Counted from the first letter of the stretch, positions 1 through 5,362 are shown. The stretch is DNA of 5,629 nucleotides from Chloroflexota bacterium (GCA_016193545.1 JACPSA010000002.1:1-5629); one strand, 5' to 3'. A program made the numbers and translations. Notes: a model not told the origin generated them from the sequence alone.

Positions 1-82
1 ATGGTGGGCGGTACTGCCCAATACGTAGAACCAGGACGTTTGAGTTAGCGTTCAGGTTATGAACATAGTCATTGCCTTGCAT
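1..82 (-). CDS. Possible 5' part of an unknown gene, cut by the window edge
   Basis: On the minus strand an ATG at 80-82 opens a frame that stays open to the window edge, giving 27 residues (MQGNDYVHNLN, then a VLVLRIGQYRPP segment). An in-frame TAA lies at 86-88, so translation cannot begin further upstream. The ATG lies inside the last codons of the preceding nuclease fragment (stop at 69-71), a 14-bp overlap typical of translationally coupled genes. No clear Shine-Dalgarno is visible, which also fits coupling. I do not recognise the protein. The piece is short enough that an open frame could occur by chance, and the plus strand is also open here to a TAG at 46-48. This is a tentative call. 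Confidence 0.3.
   Translation of the reverse strand, partial: MQGNDYVHNLNANSNVLVLRIGQYRPP
5..20. repeat. 16-bp near-palindrome containing a 12-bp copy of the tRNA-Val 3' end
   Basis: Arms TGGGC (5-9) and GCCCA (16-20) flank GGTACT, with one mismatched pair in the inner part. Positions 5-16 are identical to 1188-1199, which is the discriminator, 3' acceptor strand and start of the T-stem of the tRNA-Val gene. Read on the minus strand the copy is followed by CCA, as a mature tRNA end would be. It lies on the side where an element integrated at the tRNA 3' end would leave its second attachment site. It may instead be a coincidence inside a coding sequence. Confidence 0.35.
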
Positions 83-479
83 GTTTTAGCGTTGACACCC
101 AATTAGAAAATAATTCCTGTGACTTTGGGGGCAATTCCGTCATCACCATCACGGGAAAACCAAAACGTTTTTGAAGCTGCTCACACAGACGTTCGTGTCC
201 CAAAGGGTACGCCTGATACTCGAAGAGCCAGCCAAATCCACCCTTTCTATATGCTTGGTAAATGTAATTCTTGGGAAGCCACCGTGCAGCGAAAACTGGT
301 CGTATTCCAAAATACTCGCACATCTTGAGTTTTGTCTCAAACTCGCTCCTGGGTATATAAGGCAATGTGTTCTTCGCCTCCAAACCTATTGCTTCTCCAT
401 TGCTAAGTTCAGCAATAAAGTCTAAGTCATGGCCTGTTTCAGTCCATTTCTTATCACGATATCGTTTTGTATTTATCAA
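69..479 (-). CDS. PD-(D/E)XK nuclease-like catalytic half, downstream piece of a frameshifted gene
   Basis: The 136-residue frame carries the core of a restriction-endonuclease-like fold. GHDLDF at residues 16-21 supplies the metal-binding Asp (D18 or D20). About 14 residues later IGLEAKN at 31-37 supplies the E-x-K pair (E34, K36) at the end of the next strand. A helix and strand follow (EFETKLKMCEYFGIRPVFAAR), as is common after the ExK motif. Its only start near the join is a TTG at 477-479 with no useful Shine-Dalgarno. The usual first helix of the fold is missing here but sits at the end of the upstream frame (454-897). I therefore read the two frames as one gene of about 275 codons broken by a +1 shift between about 457 and 479. 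DNA cleavage is inferred from motifs. The biological role is unknown: defence, mobile-element and repair nucleases all share this fold. Confidence 0.6.
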   Translation of the reverse strand: MINTKRYRDKKWTETGHDLDFIAELSNGEAIGLEAKNTLPYIPRSEFETKLKMCEYFGIRPVFAARWLPKNYIYQAYRKGGFGWLFEYQAYPLGHERLCEQLQKRFGFPVMVMTELPPKSQELFSNWVSTLKHARQ

Positions 480-897
480 TTATCCTGAAACCATTTGCTC
501 TGAGTTCTGCTCTCACCAACGCCTCTAAATGCGCACCACGCATCTTTGCCATTTCTTCACTCCACGCTGTAATCAACAAGCGTTTCGCACTATTAATGTG
601 TCTATTCACAACAGCCGGGGACAATTTTGGTCGATGCACAAATGTAACATCGTTTCCCGCTATAACCGCGCTTGACTCTTTCAAATATCCTTCACCAATC
701 AACAATCTAATGGCTCTATGGGTTACCCAGTGAAAGTATTTCTTCTCGAACATGCACTCAAGTTGCCCAACATAATAAGGCATCCTCCGGCGAGATAAGA
801 ATTTTTTCAACTCCTTACTTGCCGTCACTGCCATCGGGTCTGGTTGAGGCTCTGGTTCTGGTTCCTCCTCCAAATACTCGTAATAATTGTCTATCAT
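454..897 (-). CDS. Winged-helix-like N-terminal half of the frameshifted nuclease gene
   Basis: This 147-residue frame starts with a short acidic, proline-rich tail (EEEPEPEPQPDP at 10-21). A helical segment at about 30-90 looks like a winged helix (FLSRRRMPYYVGQL, then VTHRAIRLLIGEGYLKE and a beta-type stretch). It ends with GAHLEALVRAELRANGFRI (121-139), the glutamate-bearing first helix and strand typical of PD-(D/E)XK enzymes. The frame then stops at 454-456, just as the catalytic Asp and ExK motifs continue in the overlapping frame 69-479. The DNA-binding role of the N-terminus is inferred from its helix pattern only. The ATG at 895-897 has only a weak GGTG-type site directly upstream. 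An alternative ATG at residue 22 would remove the acidic tail. Base composition here is more AT-rich than in the genes to the right. The gene is either a decayed pseudogene, a sequencing error at the T4 run 465-468, or a recoded gene. Confidence 0.6.
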   Translation of the reverse strand: MIDNYYEYLEEEPEPEPQPDPMAVTASKELKKFLSRRRMPYYVGQLECMFEKKYFHWVTHRAIRLLIGEGYLKESSAVIAGNDVTFVHRPKLSPAVVNRHINSAKRLLITAWSEEMAKMRGAHLEALVRAELRANGFRIIDKYKTIS

Positions 898-1187
898 CTC
901 ACCAACTCAAGTGAAAAACAAAATAACCTGACTAGGTAATATAGTATTCAGGGTAAACAAGAAATTGAAGCTAAATTCGCTGCTTTTTCTGCAAGTTTTT
1001 TATTTTTCTAAATTCTTGCATTACCTTCTATAGTTGTCAAGAAGGCAGTCCCTGCGCAACAAAATGCTGAAAGATGGTCATGGAGAAAGTATAGCCCTAG
1101 TGTGGAATTATAGGCAAGCTGATTAAAATTGCAAAATGTGCACACTCAATGTATACAGAAATATCACAAAATTCACGGAAATGTAAC
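898..1187. other. AT-rich intergenic region without a supported gene
   Basis: Very A/T-rich sequence between the nuclease gene and the tRNA. Apart from the palindrome at 926-953, it holds a TGCAAG/CTTGCA inverted repeat (990-995 and 1015-1020) around a T-rich loop. It also has a GTGCAC palindrome near 1138-1143 and short open frames (for example a 20-codon ATG frame from 1063) with no family resemblance or ribosome-binding site. No convincing tRNA terminator is seen. Confidence 0.5.
926..953. promoter_or_regulatory. Imperfect palindrome with a weak minus-strand promoter upstream of the nuclease gene
   Basis: CCTGACTA (927-934) is mirrored by TAGT (942-945), two unpaired bases, then TCAGG (948-952). 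On the minus strand a weak promoter overlaps it: a TTCAAT -35-like box, a 17-bp spacer, and TACTAT as the -10 at about 941-946. The start site would fall near 930-935, about 35 nt before the nuclease ATG. The position suits an operator, but both promoter boxes are poor and no regulator is nearby. Confidence 0.25.
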
Positions 1188-1260
1188 TGGGCGGTACTGG
1201 ATTTGAACCAGTGACTTCTTGCGTGTGAAGCAAGCGCTCTAACCACTGAGCTAACCGCCC
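1188..1260 (-). tRNA. tRNA-Val (anticodon CAC)
   Basis: Read on the minus strand this is a complete 73-nt cloverleaf. The acceptor stem is GGGCGGT with ACCGCCC. The D-arm is GCTC/GAGC, and the anticodon stem CTTGC/GCAAG encloses the loop TTCACAC, giving anticodon CAC, which reads the valine codon GTG. The T-arm is ACTGG, TTCAAAT, CCAGT. All stems pair perfectly and the discriminator base is A. The 3' CCA is not encoded (the next bases are GTT), so it would be added by CCA-transferase. A strong promoter lies just upstream at 1273-1301. The last 12 bases reappear at 5-16. tRNA 3' ends are frequent integration sites for mobile elements, and the AT-rich nuclease block lies on the downstream side of this gene. 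Confidence 0.95.
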
Positions 1261-1272
1261 GTAAGCGTATTC

Positions 1273-1301
1273 ATTTTACCCCCAAAAATCAGCCTTGTAA
1301 A
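1273..1301 (-). promoter_or_regulatory. Sigma-70-type promoter of tRNA-Val
   Basis: On the minus strand TTTACA (1296-1301, one mismatch to TTGACA) is followed by a 17-bp spacer and TAAAAT (1273-1278, one mismatch to TATAAT). The -10 ends 12 bases before the mature tRNA 5' end at 1260, leaving a short 5' leader for RNase P to remove. Both boxes and the spacing are near consensus. Confidence 0.75.
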
Positions 1302-1490
1302 GAAGAGCGCCTATTCTGTTAAGTTTTTTCAATTGCTGCTAATGATACTATGATACCTAACAATAGAGCCATAGTTTCGGGAGTAACCCGGTCAAAAGCA
1401 AAGATAACCCAACGAAAAAACGATTGTTACGGCGGAGATGGTTTTATCAGCTCTCACCTGGCGAAGAGTTAGCCAAGACGAGTCCAAGCC
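1302..1490. other. Spacer between the divergent tRNA and small-RNA promoters
   Basis: No supported gene is present. There is a small tandem repeat ATGATACT/ATGATACC at 1342-1357 and a short CGGG(AGTAA)CCCG hairpin at 1378-1390. A plus-strand frame without an ATG (ending in TAA at 1504-1506, residues such as RRRWFYQLSPGEELAK) is open for about 45 codons. It has no visible start or ribosome-binding site, and I do not call it. Confidence 0.5.
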
Positions 1491-1519
1491 TTGACAAATT
1501 GCCTTAACCGTGGTTTAAT
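1491..1519 (+). promoter_or_regulatory. Strong sigma-70-type promoter of the structured small RNA
   Basis: A perfect -35 TTGACA (1491-1496), a 17-bp spacer and a -10 TTTAAT (1514-1519, five of six matches) are seen. TG at 1511-1512 adds an extended -10. Transcription should start at about 1525-1527. This is the best promoter in the window. It faces the structured RNA and its terminator, with no coding sequence between, so the RNA is probably an independent transcript and not the leader of a protein gene. Confidence 0.75.
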
Positions 1520-1525
1520 AATACT

Positions 1526-1788
1526 AGAAGCTATATGTAACCGTTCGAATGTGCTTCGGGAGGTGAGATATGAAGCTTCACAAGCTACTGAGGGTATGGC
1601 AGGTTGACAGTTAAAGCCCTACCTGCGAGTAGGGCAAACGGAACTCGGAGCCGGCTCGGTTATAGCTAAGTTAGAGGTCAGTTCCATAAAGGAACACCCG
1701 CTGTGGTAGTGAATACCGCCAATGAGTCGGGGACGAGAATACTAGAACTGGGAGTGGAGAGCATCAACTAAGGTGCTCTCCATTTTTT
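1526..1788 (+). ncRNA. Stand-alone structured RNA, probable HEARO/omega-RNA (IscB guide RNA family)
   Basis: This transcript of about 260 nt is bounded by a strong promoter (1491-1519) and an intrinsic terminator (1755-1788). Hairpins visible in order are: GCTTC/GAAGC (1553-1557 with 1572-1576); GCCCTAC/GTAGGGC around CTGCGA (1616-1622 with 1629-1635); GTTCC/GGAAC around ATAAA (1681-1685 with 1691-1695); and a six-pair stem around GTGAA with one G-U (1703-1708 with 1714-1719). CGGCTC (1652-1657) can pair with GAGTCG (1724-1729), a possible pseudoknot or long-range helix. The core at 1600-1730 (GGTTGACAG, AACGGAACTCGGAGCCGG, GAATACCGCC) matches my memory of the HEARO/omega-RNA family; I could not run an Rfam search. 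In IscB systems the 5' end of this RNA is the guide, here roughly 1526-1550, and the RNA normally lies directly upstream of iscB. No RuvC/HNH frame is present here, so it would act in trans with a nuclease encoded elsewhere. Stand-alone copies are known in Ktedonobacter (Chloroflexota). If the family call is wrong, this is still a free-standing structured RNA. Confidence 0.62.
1755..1788 (+). terminator. Intrinsic terminator of the small RNA
   Basis: TGGAGAGCA (1755-1763) pairs perfectly with TGCTCTCCA (1774-1782) around a 10-nt loop. Six T residues follow directly at 1783-1788. It ends the plus-strand RNA 19 nt before the convergent amidase stop codon at 1808. There is no T-run on the other side of the hairpin, so it should not serve the amidase gene. 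Confidence 0.88.
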
Positions 1789-1807
1789 ATGCGTAACAAA
1801 GCCCCTT

Positions 1808-3220
1808 TTAATCCAAGGAGGGTCGTTTATCTGCCCAGGGTAACGCCTGTTCAAAAGCCGCCGCCGCCCTCAATACAGTAACATCATCAAAACGTCTGCC
1901 AACAATCTGCAAGCCAACCGGCAACCCGGCATCCGTCCACCCGCAGGGAACTGAAGCCGCCGGCTGCCCGGTAATGTTAAACGGATAGGTAAAAGGCATC
2001 CAGCCCAGCGGCGTTACTTTGACTCCCTCAATCTCTCTGGGCCCGACCTGCCCAATCTCAATAGGCGGTATCGCCACCGTCGGTGTCAGCAGCAGGTCAT
2101 ATCTCTCAAAGAAGGGCTGCATTCCCGCCCAATACTCCGCCAGCCCGATATAAGCCTGGACAAATTCATAGGCTAATCTCTCTTTATTCCGCTCCAGGAA
2201 ACGGACCAGTCCCGGGTCAATCTGTTCTCTCCACTCCGCCATCTTGTCCTGCAACACTGTTCCCAGCCACAGACCGACAAAAAGGGTATACGGCCTCTCC
2301 GGACTGCCAACATTGGGGCTAGCTGCCTCCACGGTAGCGCCCAGCGTTGTAAAAACTTTGACCGCCGCTTCCGTTATCTGCAAAACCAGCGGCGCTAAAG
2401 TAGCGTAACCCAGGTCTTTACTCCAGGCGATTCTCAGCCCTTTCAGGTTGTCACCCAAAGATGGCAGGTAGCGCAATCCGGTATCAGGCAAGGTAAAACG
2501 GTCTCTATCATCCCTGCCGGCGATGACTTCCATAGCCAGAGCGGCATCCCTGACCGTTCTGGTGATGGGCCCGATATGAGCCAGAGTTCCCCACTCCGGA
2601 AAACCCGGATTGAGCGGCACCCGACCAAAGGATGGTTTGAAACCGAAAACCCCGCAGAAACTGCTGGGAACCCGTATCGAGCCGCCAGCATCACTGCCGA
2701 TAGCCAGTGAGCCCATAGACGCTGCCACCGAGGCAGCAGCCCCACCACTGGAACCGCCGGCATTAAACCCCGTGTTCCACGGGTTGCGGGTCGCCCCGAA
2801 AAGACGGTTATCCGTTATTGCCGTCCAGCCGAATTCAGAGGTATTTGTCTTGCCGATAATGATAGCTCCGGCCGCTTTCAATCGCTCGACGACAACCGCA
2901 TCTTGCTCCGGGATGAAATTCTGATAAATGCGAGAGCCCCCGGTAGTGCGGATACCTCTGGTAAATATCAGGTCCTTGATTGATACCGGCACACCGTGCA
3001 GAGGCCCGTCTATCTCGCCCTTCATTACCTTGGCTTCCGCTACTCTGGCCTGCTGCCGGGCACTCTCGGCGACCAGAGTGCAGTAGGCATTGATTTTGGG
3101 ATTTAGCCGCTCAATACGGGACAGGAGTGCTTCCATTATTTCTACCGGAGAGAGCTTCCGAGTCCTTACCGCCTCCGCCATCTCCACCAAAGACATATAG
3201 CAAATTTCGTGATTATCCAC
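1808..3220 (-). CDS. Amidase-signature family hydrolase (GatA-like amidase)
   Basis: This cytosolic-type enzyme hydrolyses a carboxamide bond; the substrate cannot be read from sequence. From the GTG at 3218-3220 it is 470 residues, normal for the family. That start is chosen because AAGGAGG (3226-3232) sits 5 nt before it, whereas the longer TTG frame (3256) and the ATG at 3236-3238 lack such a site. The Ser-cisSer-Lys triad is complete: Lys82 in PVSIKDL, cis-Ser157 in NAGGSSGG, and nucleophile Ser181 in GSDAGGSIRVPSS, with 24 residues between the serines as in GatA and FAAH. The C-terminal FNITGQPAASVPCGW...GLPVGLQIVG block is also typical. It lies 68 bp downstream of rarA on the same strand and may be co-transcribed. 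No gatB or gatC is adjacent, so a stand-alone amidase is more likely than the tRNA amidotransferase subunit, though gatA paralogy cannot be excluded. No signal peptide is visible. Confidence 0.9.
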   Translation of the reverse strand: MDNHEICYMSLVEMAEAVRTRKLSPVEIMEALLSRIERLNPKINAYCTLVAESARQQARVAEAKVMKGEIDGPLHGVPVSIKDLIFTRGIRTTGGSRIYQNFIPEQDAVVVERLKAAGAIIIGKTNTSEFGWTAITDNRLFGATRNPWNTGFNAGGSSGGAAASVAASMGSLAIGSDAGGSIRVPSSFCGVFGFKPSFGRVPLNPGFPEWGTLAHIGPITRTVRDAALAMEVIAGRDDRDRFTLPDTGLRYLPSLGDNLKGLRIAWSKDLGYATLAPLVLQITEAAVKVFTTLGATVEAASPNVGSPERPYTLFVGLWLGTVLQDKMAEWREQIDPGLVRFLERNKERLAYEFVQAYIGLAEYWAGMQPFFERYDLLLTPTVAIPPIEIGQVGPREIEGVKVTPLGWMPFTYPFNITGQPAASVPCGWTDAGLPVGLQIVGRRFDDVTVLRAAAAFEQALPWADKRPSLD

Positions 3221-3225
3221 CGTAG

Positions 3226-3232
3226 CCTCCTT
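3226..3232 (-). promoter_or_regulatory. Ribosome-binding site that fixes the amidase start
   Basis: AAGGAGG on the minus strand, 5 nt before GTG 3218-3220. It is near-perfectly complementary to the 16S rRNA tail, and it lies inside the longer open frame, which argues that the 12 extra N-terminal codons are not translated. Confidence 0.75.
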
Positions 3233-3288
3233 TATCATCGGGACAAAGCCTTGCAAATGAAAAAAGATAAAGCTCAGATAAACAGAAT

Positions 3289-4650
3289 TTAACCTTTCGG
3301 TTTTTCTTCAGTCTCGCCGGCTTTTTTCTTACCCTGCCACCAGTTCTTGAGACGCTCGACAATCTGTTTTTCATAACCCTGTTCACCGGGGGAGTAATAG
3401 ACTCTACCCTGGAGAGCATTGGGCAGGTTTTGCTGCTCAACAAAGTGTCCCGGGTAATTGTGAGCATATTTATAGCCCTGGCCGTAGCCCATTCCCTTCA
3501 TCAACGGCGTCACCGCGTTACGTAAGTGTAGCGGTACCGAATCGTCATAGCTCTTCTTAACCTCTGCCTGCACTCGAGAGTAAGCCTCATAGAGGGAGTT
3601 GCTTTTGGGGGCAGTCGCCAGGTAGATAACAGCCTCAGCCAGCGCCAGTTTGCCCTCAGGCAGACCGATAAAATGGACGGCTTGCTGAGCCGCCATGGCG
3701 ATTACCAGTGCCTGCGGGTCAGCCATACCGACATCCTCGGAAGCAAAACGAACCAGACGGCGGGCAATATAAAGCGGGTCTTCTCCCGATTCCAGCATCC
3801 TGGCCAGCCAGTATAAAGAAGCATCCGGGTCCGAACCCCGCATTGACTTGTGTAGAGCAGAGATGAGGTCATAGTGCTGGTCGCCTGCCTTGTCGTAACG
3901 CAAAGCCGGATGCTGCACGGCATCTTCAATAGTCGCCAGTGAGACACGGCGCTTACCCTCGACATCGGGCGGCGTAGCCAGGGCAGCCATCTCCAGGGCA
4001 TTCAGGGCAATCCGAGCATCCCCCTTCGACATGGTGATAATATGCTTCATAGCCTCAATCGATAGCTCCACATTTAATGCCCCGATTCCCTTTAGCCTGT
4101 CCCGGAGCGCTCTCAGGATGATGACGCGAATTTCATTTTCGACCAGAGGCTTCAGGGTGAGAACCTGGGAACGGGAGAGGAGAGGAGAAGTGACCTCAAA
4201 AGATGGATTTTCCGTAGTCGCCCCAATAAGAGTAACCGTACCATCCTCGACAAAGGGTAAAATGGCATCCTGCTGTGCCTCATTAAAACGATGAATCTCA
4301 TCGATGAACAGGATGGTCTTCTTCTGGTAAATCTTACGGCGCTCCTTAGCCTCATCGATTACCCGGCGCAGGTCAGCCACACCGGCGCTGACGGCACTCA
4401 CCGCGCTGAACTGCGCCTCGGTGAAATTGGCAATGACATTAGCCAGGGTAGTTTTACCGCAGCCCGGCGGCCCCCAGAGAATAATCGACGGCATCTTGCC
4501 TGATTCGATAGCTTTCCTGAGCACTCTCCCCTTACCAATCAGGTGCTCCTGCCCGACAAAGGCTTCGAAAGTGGTCGGCCTCATGCGGGTAGCCAACGGC
4601 GCCTGCTGCCCTTTTTGCTCTTCAGCTTTTTGTTCAAACATATCCATCAT
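3289..4650 (-). CDS. rarA: Replication-associated recombination protein A (RarA/MgsA), AAA+ ATPase
   Basis: RarA is a conserved AAA+ clamp-loader-like ATPase that acts at stalled replication forks, binding SSB and single-stranded/double-stranded junctions. Counting from the GTG at 4656 (455 residues), the motifs are: RPTTFEAFVGQEHL (26-39); Walker A GPPGCGKTT (62-70); Walker B ILFIDE (115-120) followed by IHRFN; sensor 1 GATTENPSF (145-153); arginine-finger region SPLLSRSQV (157-165); and sensor 2 KGDARIALNALE (211-222). The C-terminal helical part is complete (SEDVGMADPQAL, YKYAHNYPGHFVEQQNLP), then a basic tail KGKKKAGETEEKPKG-like end. Family length is about 420-450, so the gene is intact. 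Several starts are possible: GTG 4656, ATG 4650, ATG 4647, ATG 4641. I use 4650, with GGGGG 5 nt upstream, but 4641 (GAGG 8 nt upstream) is equally good. The ribosome-binding region lies in a dispersed repeat (4651-4718). The gene lies downstream of the nitroreductase on the same strand. Confidence 0.95.
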   Translation of the reverse strand: MMDMFEQKAEEQKGQQAPLATRMRPTTFEAFVGQEHLIGKGRVLRKAIESGKMPSIILWGPPGCGKTTLANVIANFTEAQFSAVSAVSAGVADLRRVIDEAKERRKIYQKKTILFIDEIHRFNEAQQDAILPFVEDGTVTLIGATTENPSFEVTSPLLSRSQVLTLKPLVENEIRVIILRALRDRLKGIGALNVELSIEAMKHIITMSKGDARIALNALEMAALATPPDVEGKRRVSLATIEDAVQHPALRYDKAGDQHYDLISALHKSMRGSDPDASLYWLARMLESGEDPLYIARRLVRFASEDVGMADPQALVIAMAAQQAVHFIGLPEGKLALAEAVIYLATAPKSNSLYEAYSRVQAEVKKSYDDSVPLHLRNAVTPLMKGMGYGQGYKYAHNYPGHFVEQQNLPNALQGRVYYSPGEQGYEKQIVERLKNWWQGKKKAGETEEKPKG

Positions 4651-4719
4651 CCTCACCCCCTGTATCCCCCTCTCCTTCCAAGGAGAGGGGGAAGGTCTTG
4701 GAAGAGGGGCTTCGCCCTC
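4651..4719. repeat. Dispersed double-hairpin repeat, copy 1 (upstream of rarA)
   Basis: This copy aligns with 5391-5459 over about 68 bp, with some ten differences including one 1-bp indel. It contains an 11-bp perfect hairpin CCCCCTCTCCT/AGGAGAGGGGG (4666-4676 with 4681-4691, loop TCCA). A second hairpin is GAGGG/CCCTC around GCTTCG (4704-4708 with 4715-4719). Its left end overlaps the rarA ribosome-binding region on the minus strand, and its G-rich strand is in the rarA leader. It resembles REP-type or other non-coding intergenic repeats; no family is assigned. Confidence 0.75.
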
Positions 4720-4740
4720 GCAATGACAAGGATACCTTTT

Positions 4741-4778
4741 CGGGCAATCTCTTTAACATCCTTTTACCGATTTGCCCG
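4741..4778. repeat. 7-bp inverted repeat between the nitroreductase and rarA
   Basis: CGGGCAA (4741-4747) and TTGCCCG (4772-4778) are perfect inverted arms around a 24-nt A/T-rich loop, just downstream of the nitroreductase stop. No T-run follows on the minus strand, so it is not a standard intrinsic terminator. It may be a weak processing or attenuation hairpin, or have no function. Confidence 0.3.
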
Positions 4779-4787
4779 GCACACAGC

Positions 4788-5357
4788 TTAGCCAATTATA
4801 ATGTCATCCAGGTGCCGCTTGGGTACATGGTGCACTTTATCCTTATCACGCCAGTATTTGAAATCGCCGTCGGGACCCATCGCCTCAATTACCACCTTCT
4901 CTTTAGGCTTGCCCAGAGATATCACCAGCAGGATTTCATAACGAGGCGGAATCCCCAGAGCCTTACACAATTCCTTCCGCATCACTGAAGCGTGCATCAC
5001 GCCACCCAAGCCCTTCTCTCGGGCGCCCAGCAGAATACTCTGCGCGGCTATGCCCTGGTCGCACATTACCGTCTTGGTTAAATCGGTATCCAGCAGGATA
5101 ATGATATAGCCTGACGGCCGCTCCCCTTCCGGCGGGCCGGGCCAGTCTTTAAGCTGGCTAGCCCATGCCAGATGCGCAAATATCACGGCATTCTTTCCAG
5201 TGTCACAAGAAAGGATATACTTCAATGGCTGGCGGTTGGAGGCTGAGGCCGAAAGCCTGGCCAGGTCGACCAGCTCCCGCAATGTTTTAAGCTCGATAGG
5301 GACATCCTGATAGAATCGACGACAACTCCGGTTCTGTAGTATCAAATCTTTTAACAA
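4788..5357 (-). CDS. Nitroreductase family protein (FMN-dependent oxidoreductase)
   Basis: This 189-residue protein is of the short nitroreductase type, probably an FMN-binding dimer that reduces an unknown substrate with NAD(P)H. Family marks are the N-terminal NRSCRRFYQDVPI (9-21, phosphate-binding Arg residues), SASASNRQPLKY (36-47), DQGIAAQSILLGAREKGLGGVMHAS (100-124, the most diagnostic segment) and the closing KYWRDKDKVHHVPKRHLDDII (167-187). The start is TTG at 5355-5357, with GAGGAGG (5363-5369) 5 nt upstream; no ATG in this frame fits the family N-terminus. The gene follows an AMMECR1-domain gene on the same strand with a repeat-filled gap of about 120 bp, and precedes rarA by about 135 bp. 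An AT-rich TTATATAT stretch at about 5374-5382 could be a -10, but no -35 is convincing. The true substrate is unknown; not all members reduce nitro compounds. Confidence 0.9.
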   Translation of the reverse strand: MLKDLILQNRSCRRFYQDVPIELKTLRELVDLARLSASASNRQPLKYILSCDTGKNAVIFAHLAWASQLKDWPGPPEGERPSGYIIILLDTDLTKTVMCDQGIAAQSILLGAREKGLGGVMHASVMRKELCKALGIPPRYEILLVISLGKPKEKVVIEAMGPDGDFKYWRDKDKVHHVPKRHLDDIIIG

Positions 5358-5362
5358 TTAAA

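Noticed and set aside
1..48. Plus-strand open frame ending in TAG at 46-48 (MVGGTAQYVEPGRLS)
   Set aside because: Only 15 codons are visible, with no recognisable family, and the minus-strand frame here has a better context (overlap with the nuclease gene).
1063..1125. Short ATG frame of 20 codons upstream of the tRNA
   Set aside because: No ribosome-binding site, AT-rich intergenic context, and no similarity that I can recognise.
1384..1506. Plus-strand frame without ATG ending in TAA at 1504-1506
   Set aside because: No start codon with a ribosome-binding site and no family resemblance. It ends inside the small-RNA promoter.
1526..1788. Group II or group I intron, tmRNA, RNase P RNA, 6S RNA or a riboswitch/T-box leader
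   Set aside because: No domain V-type hairpin, intron core, tmRNA tag, RNase P signature or 6S-like long duplex is visible. No downstream plus-strand gene exists that a leader could control.
2083..2924. Plus- and minus-strand frames overlapping the amidase
   Set aside because: They lie in other frames of a well-supported gene with a complete catalytic triad; their sequences are low-complexity shadows.
4741..4778. Intrinsic terminator after the nitroreductase
   Set aside because: The inverted repeat has a long loop and no following T-run on the minus strand.
4421..4988. Plus-strand frames across the rarA start, the repeat and the nitroreductase end
   Set aside because: They run through hairpin repeats and the antisense of two clear genes, and no ribosome-binding site supports them.
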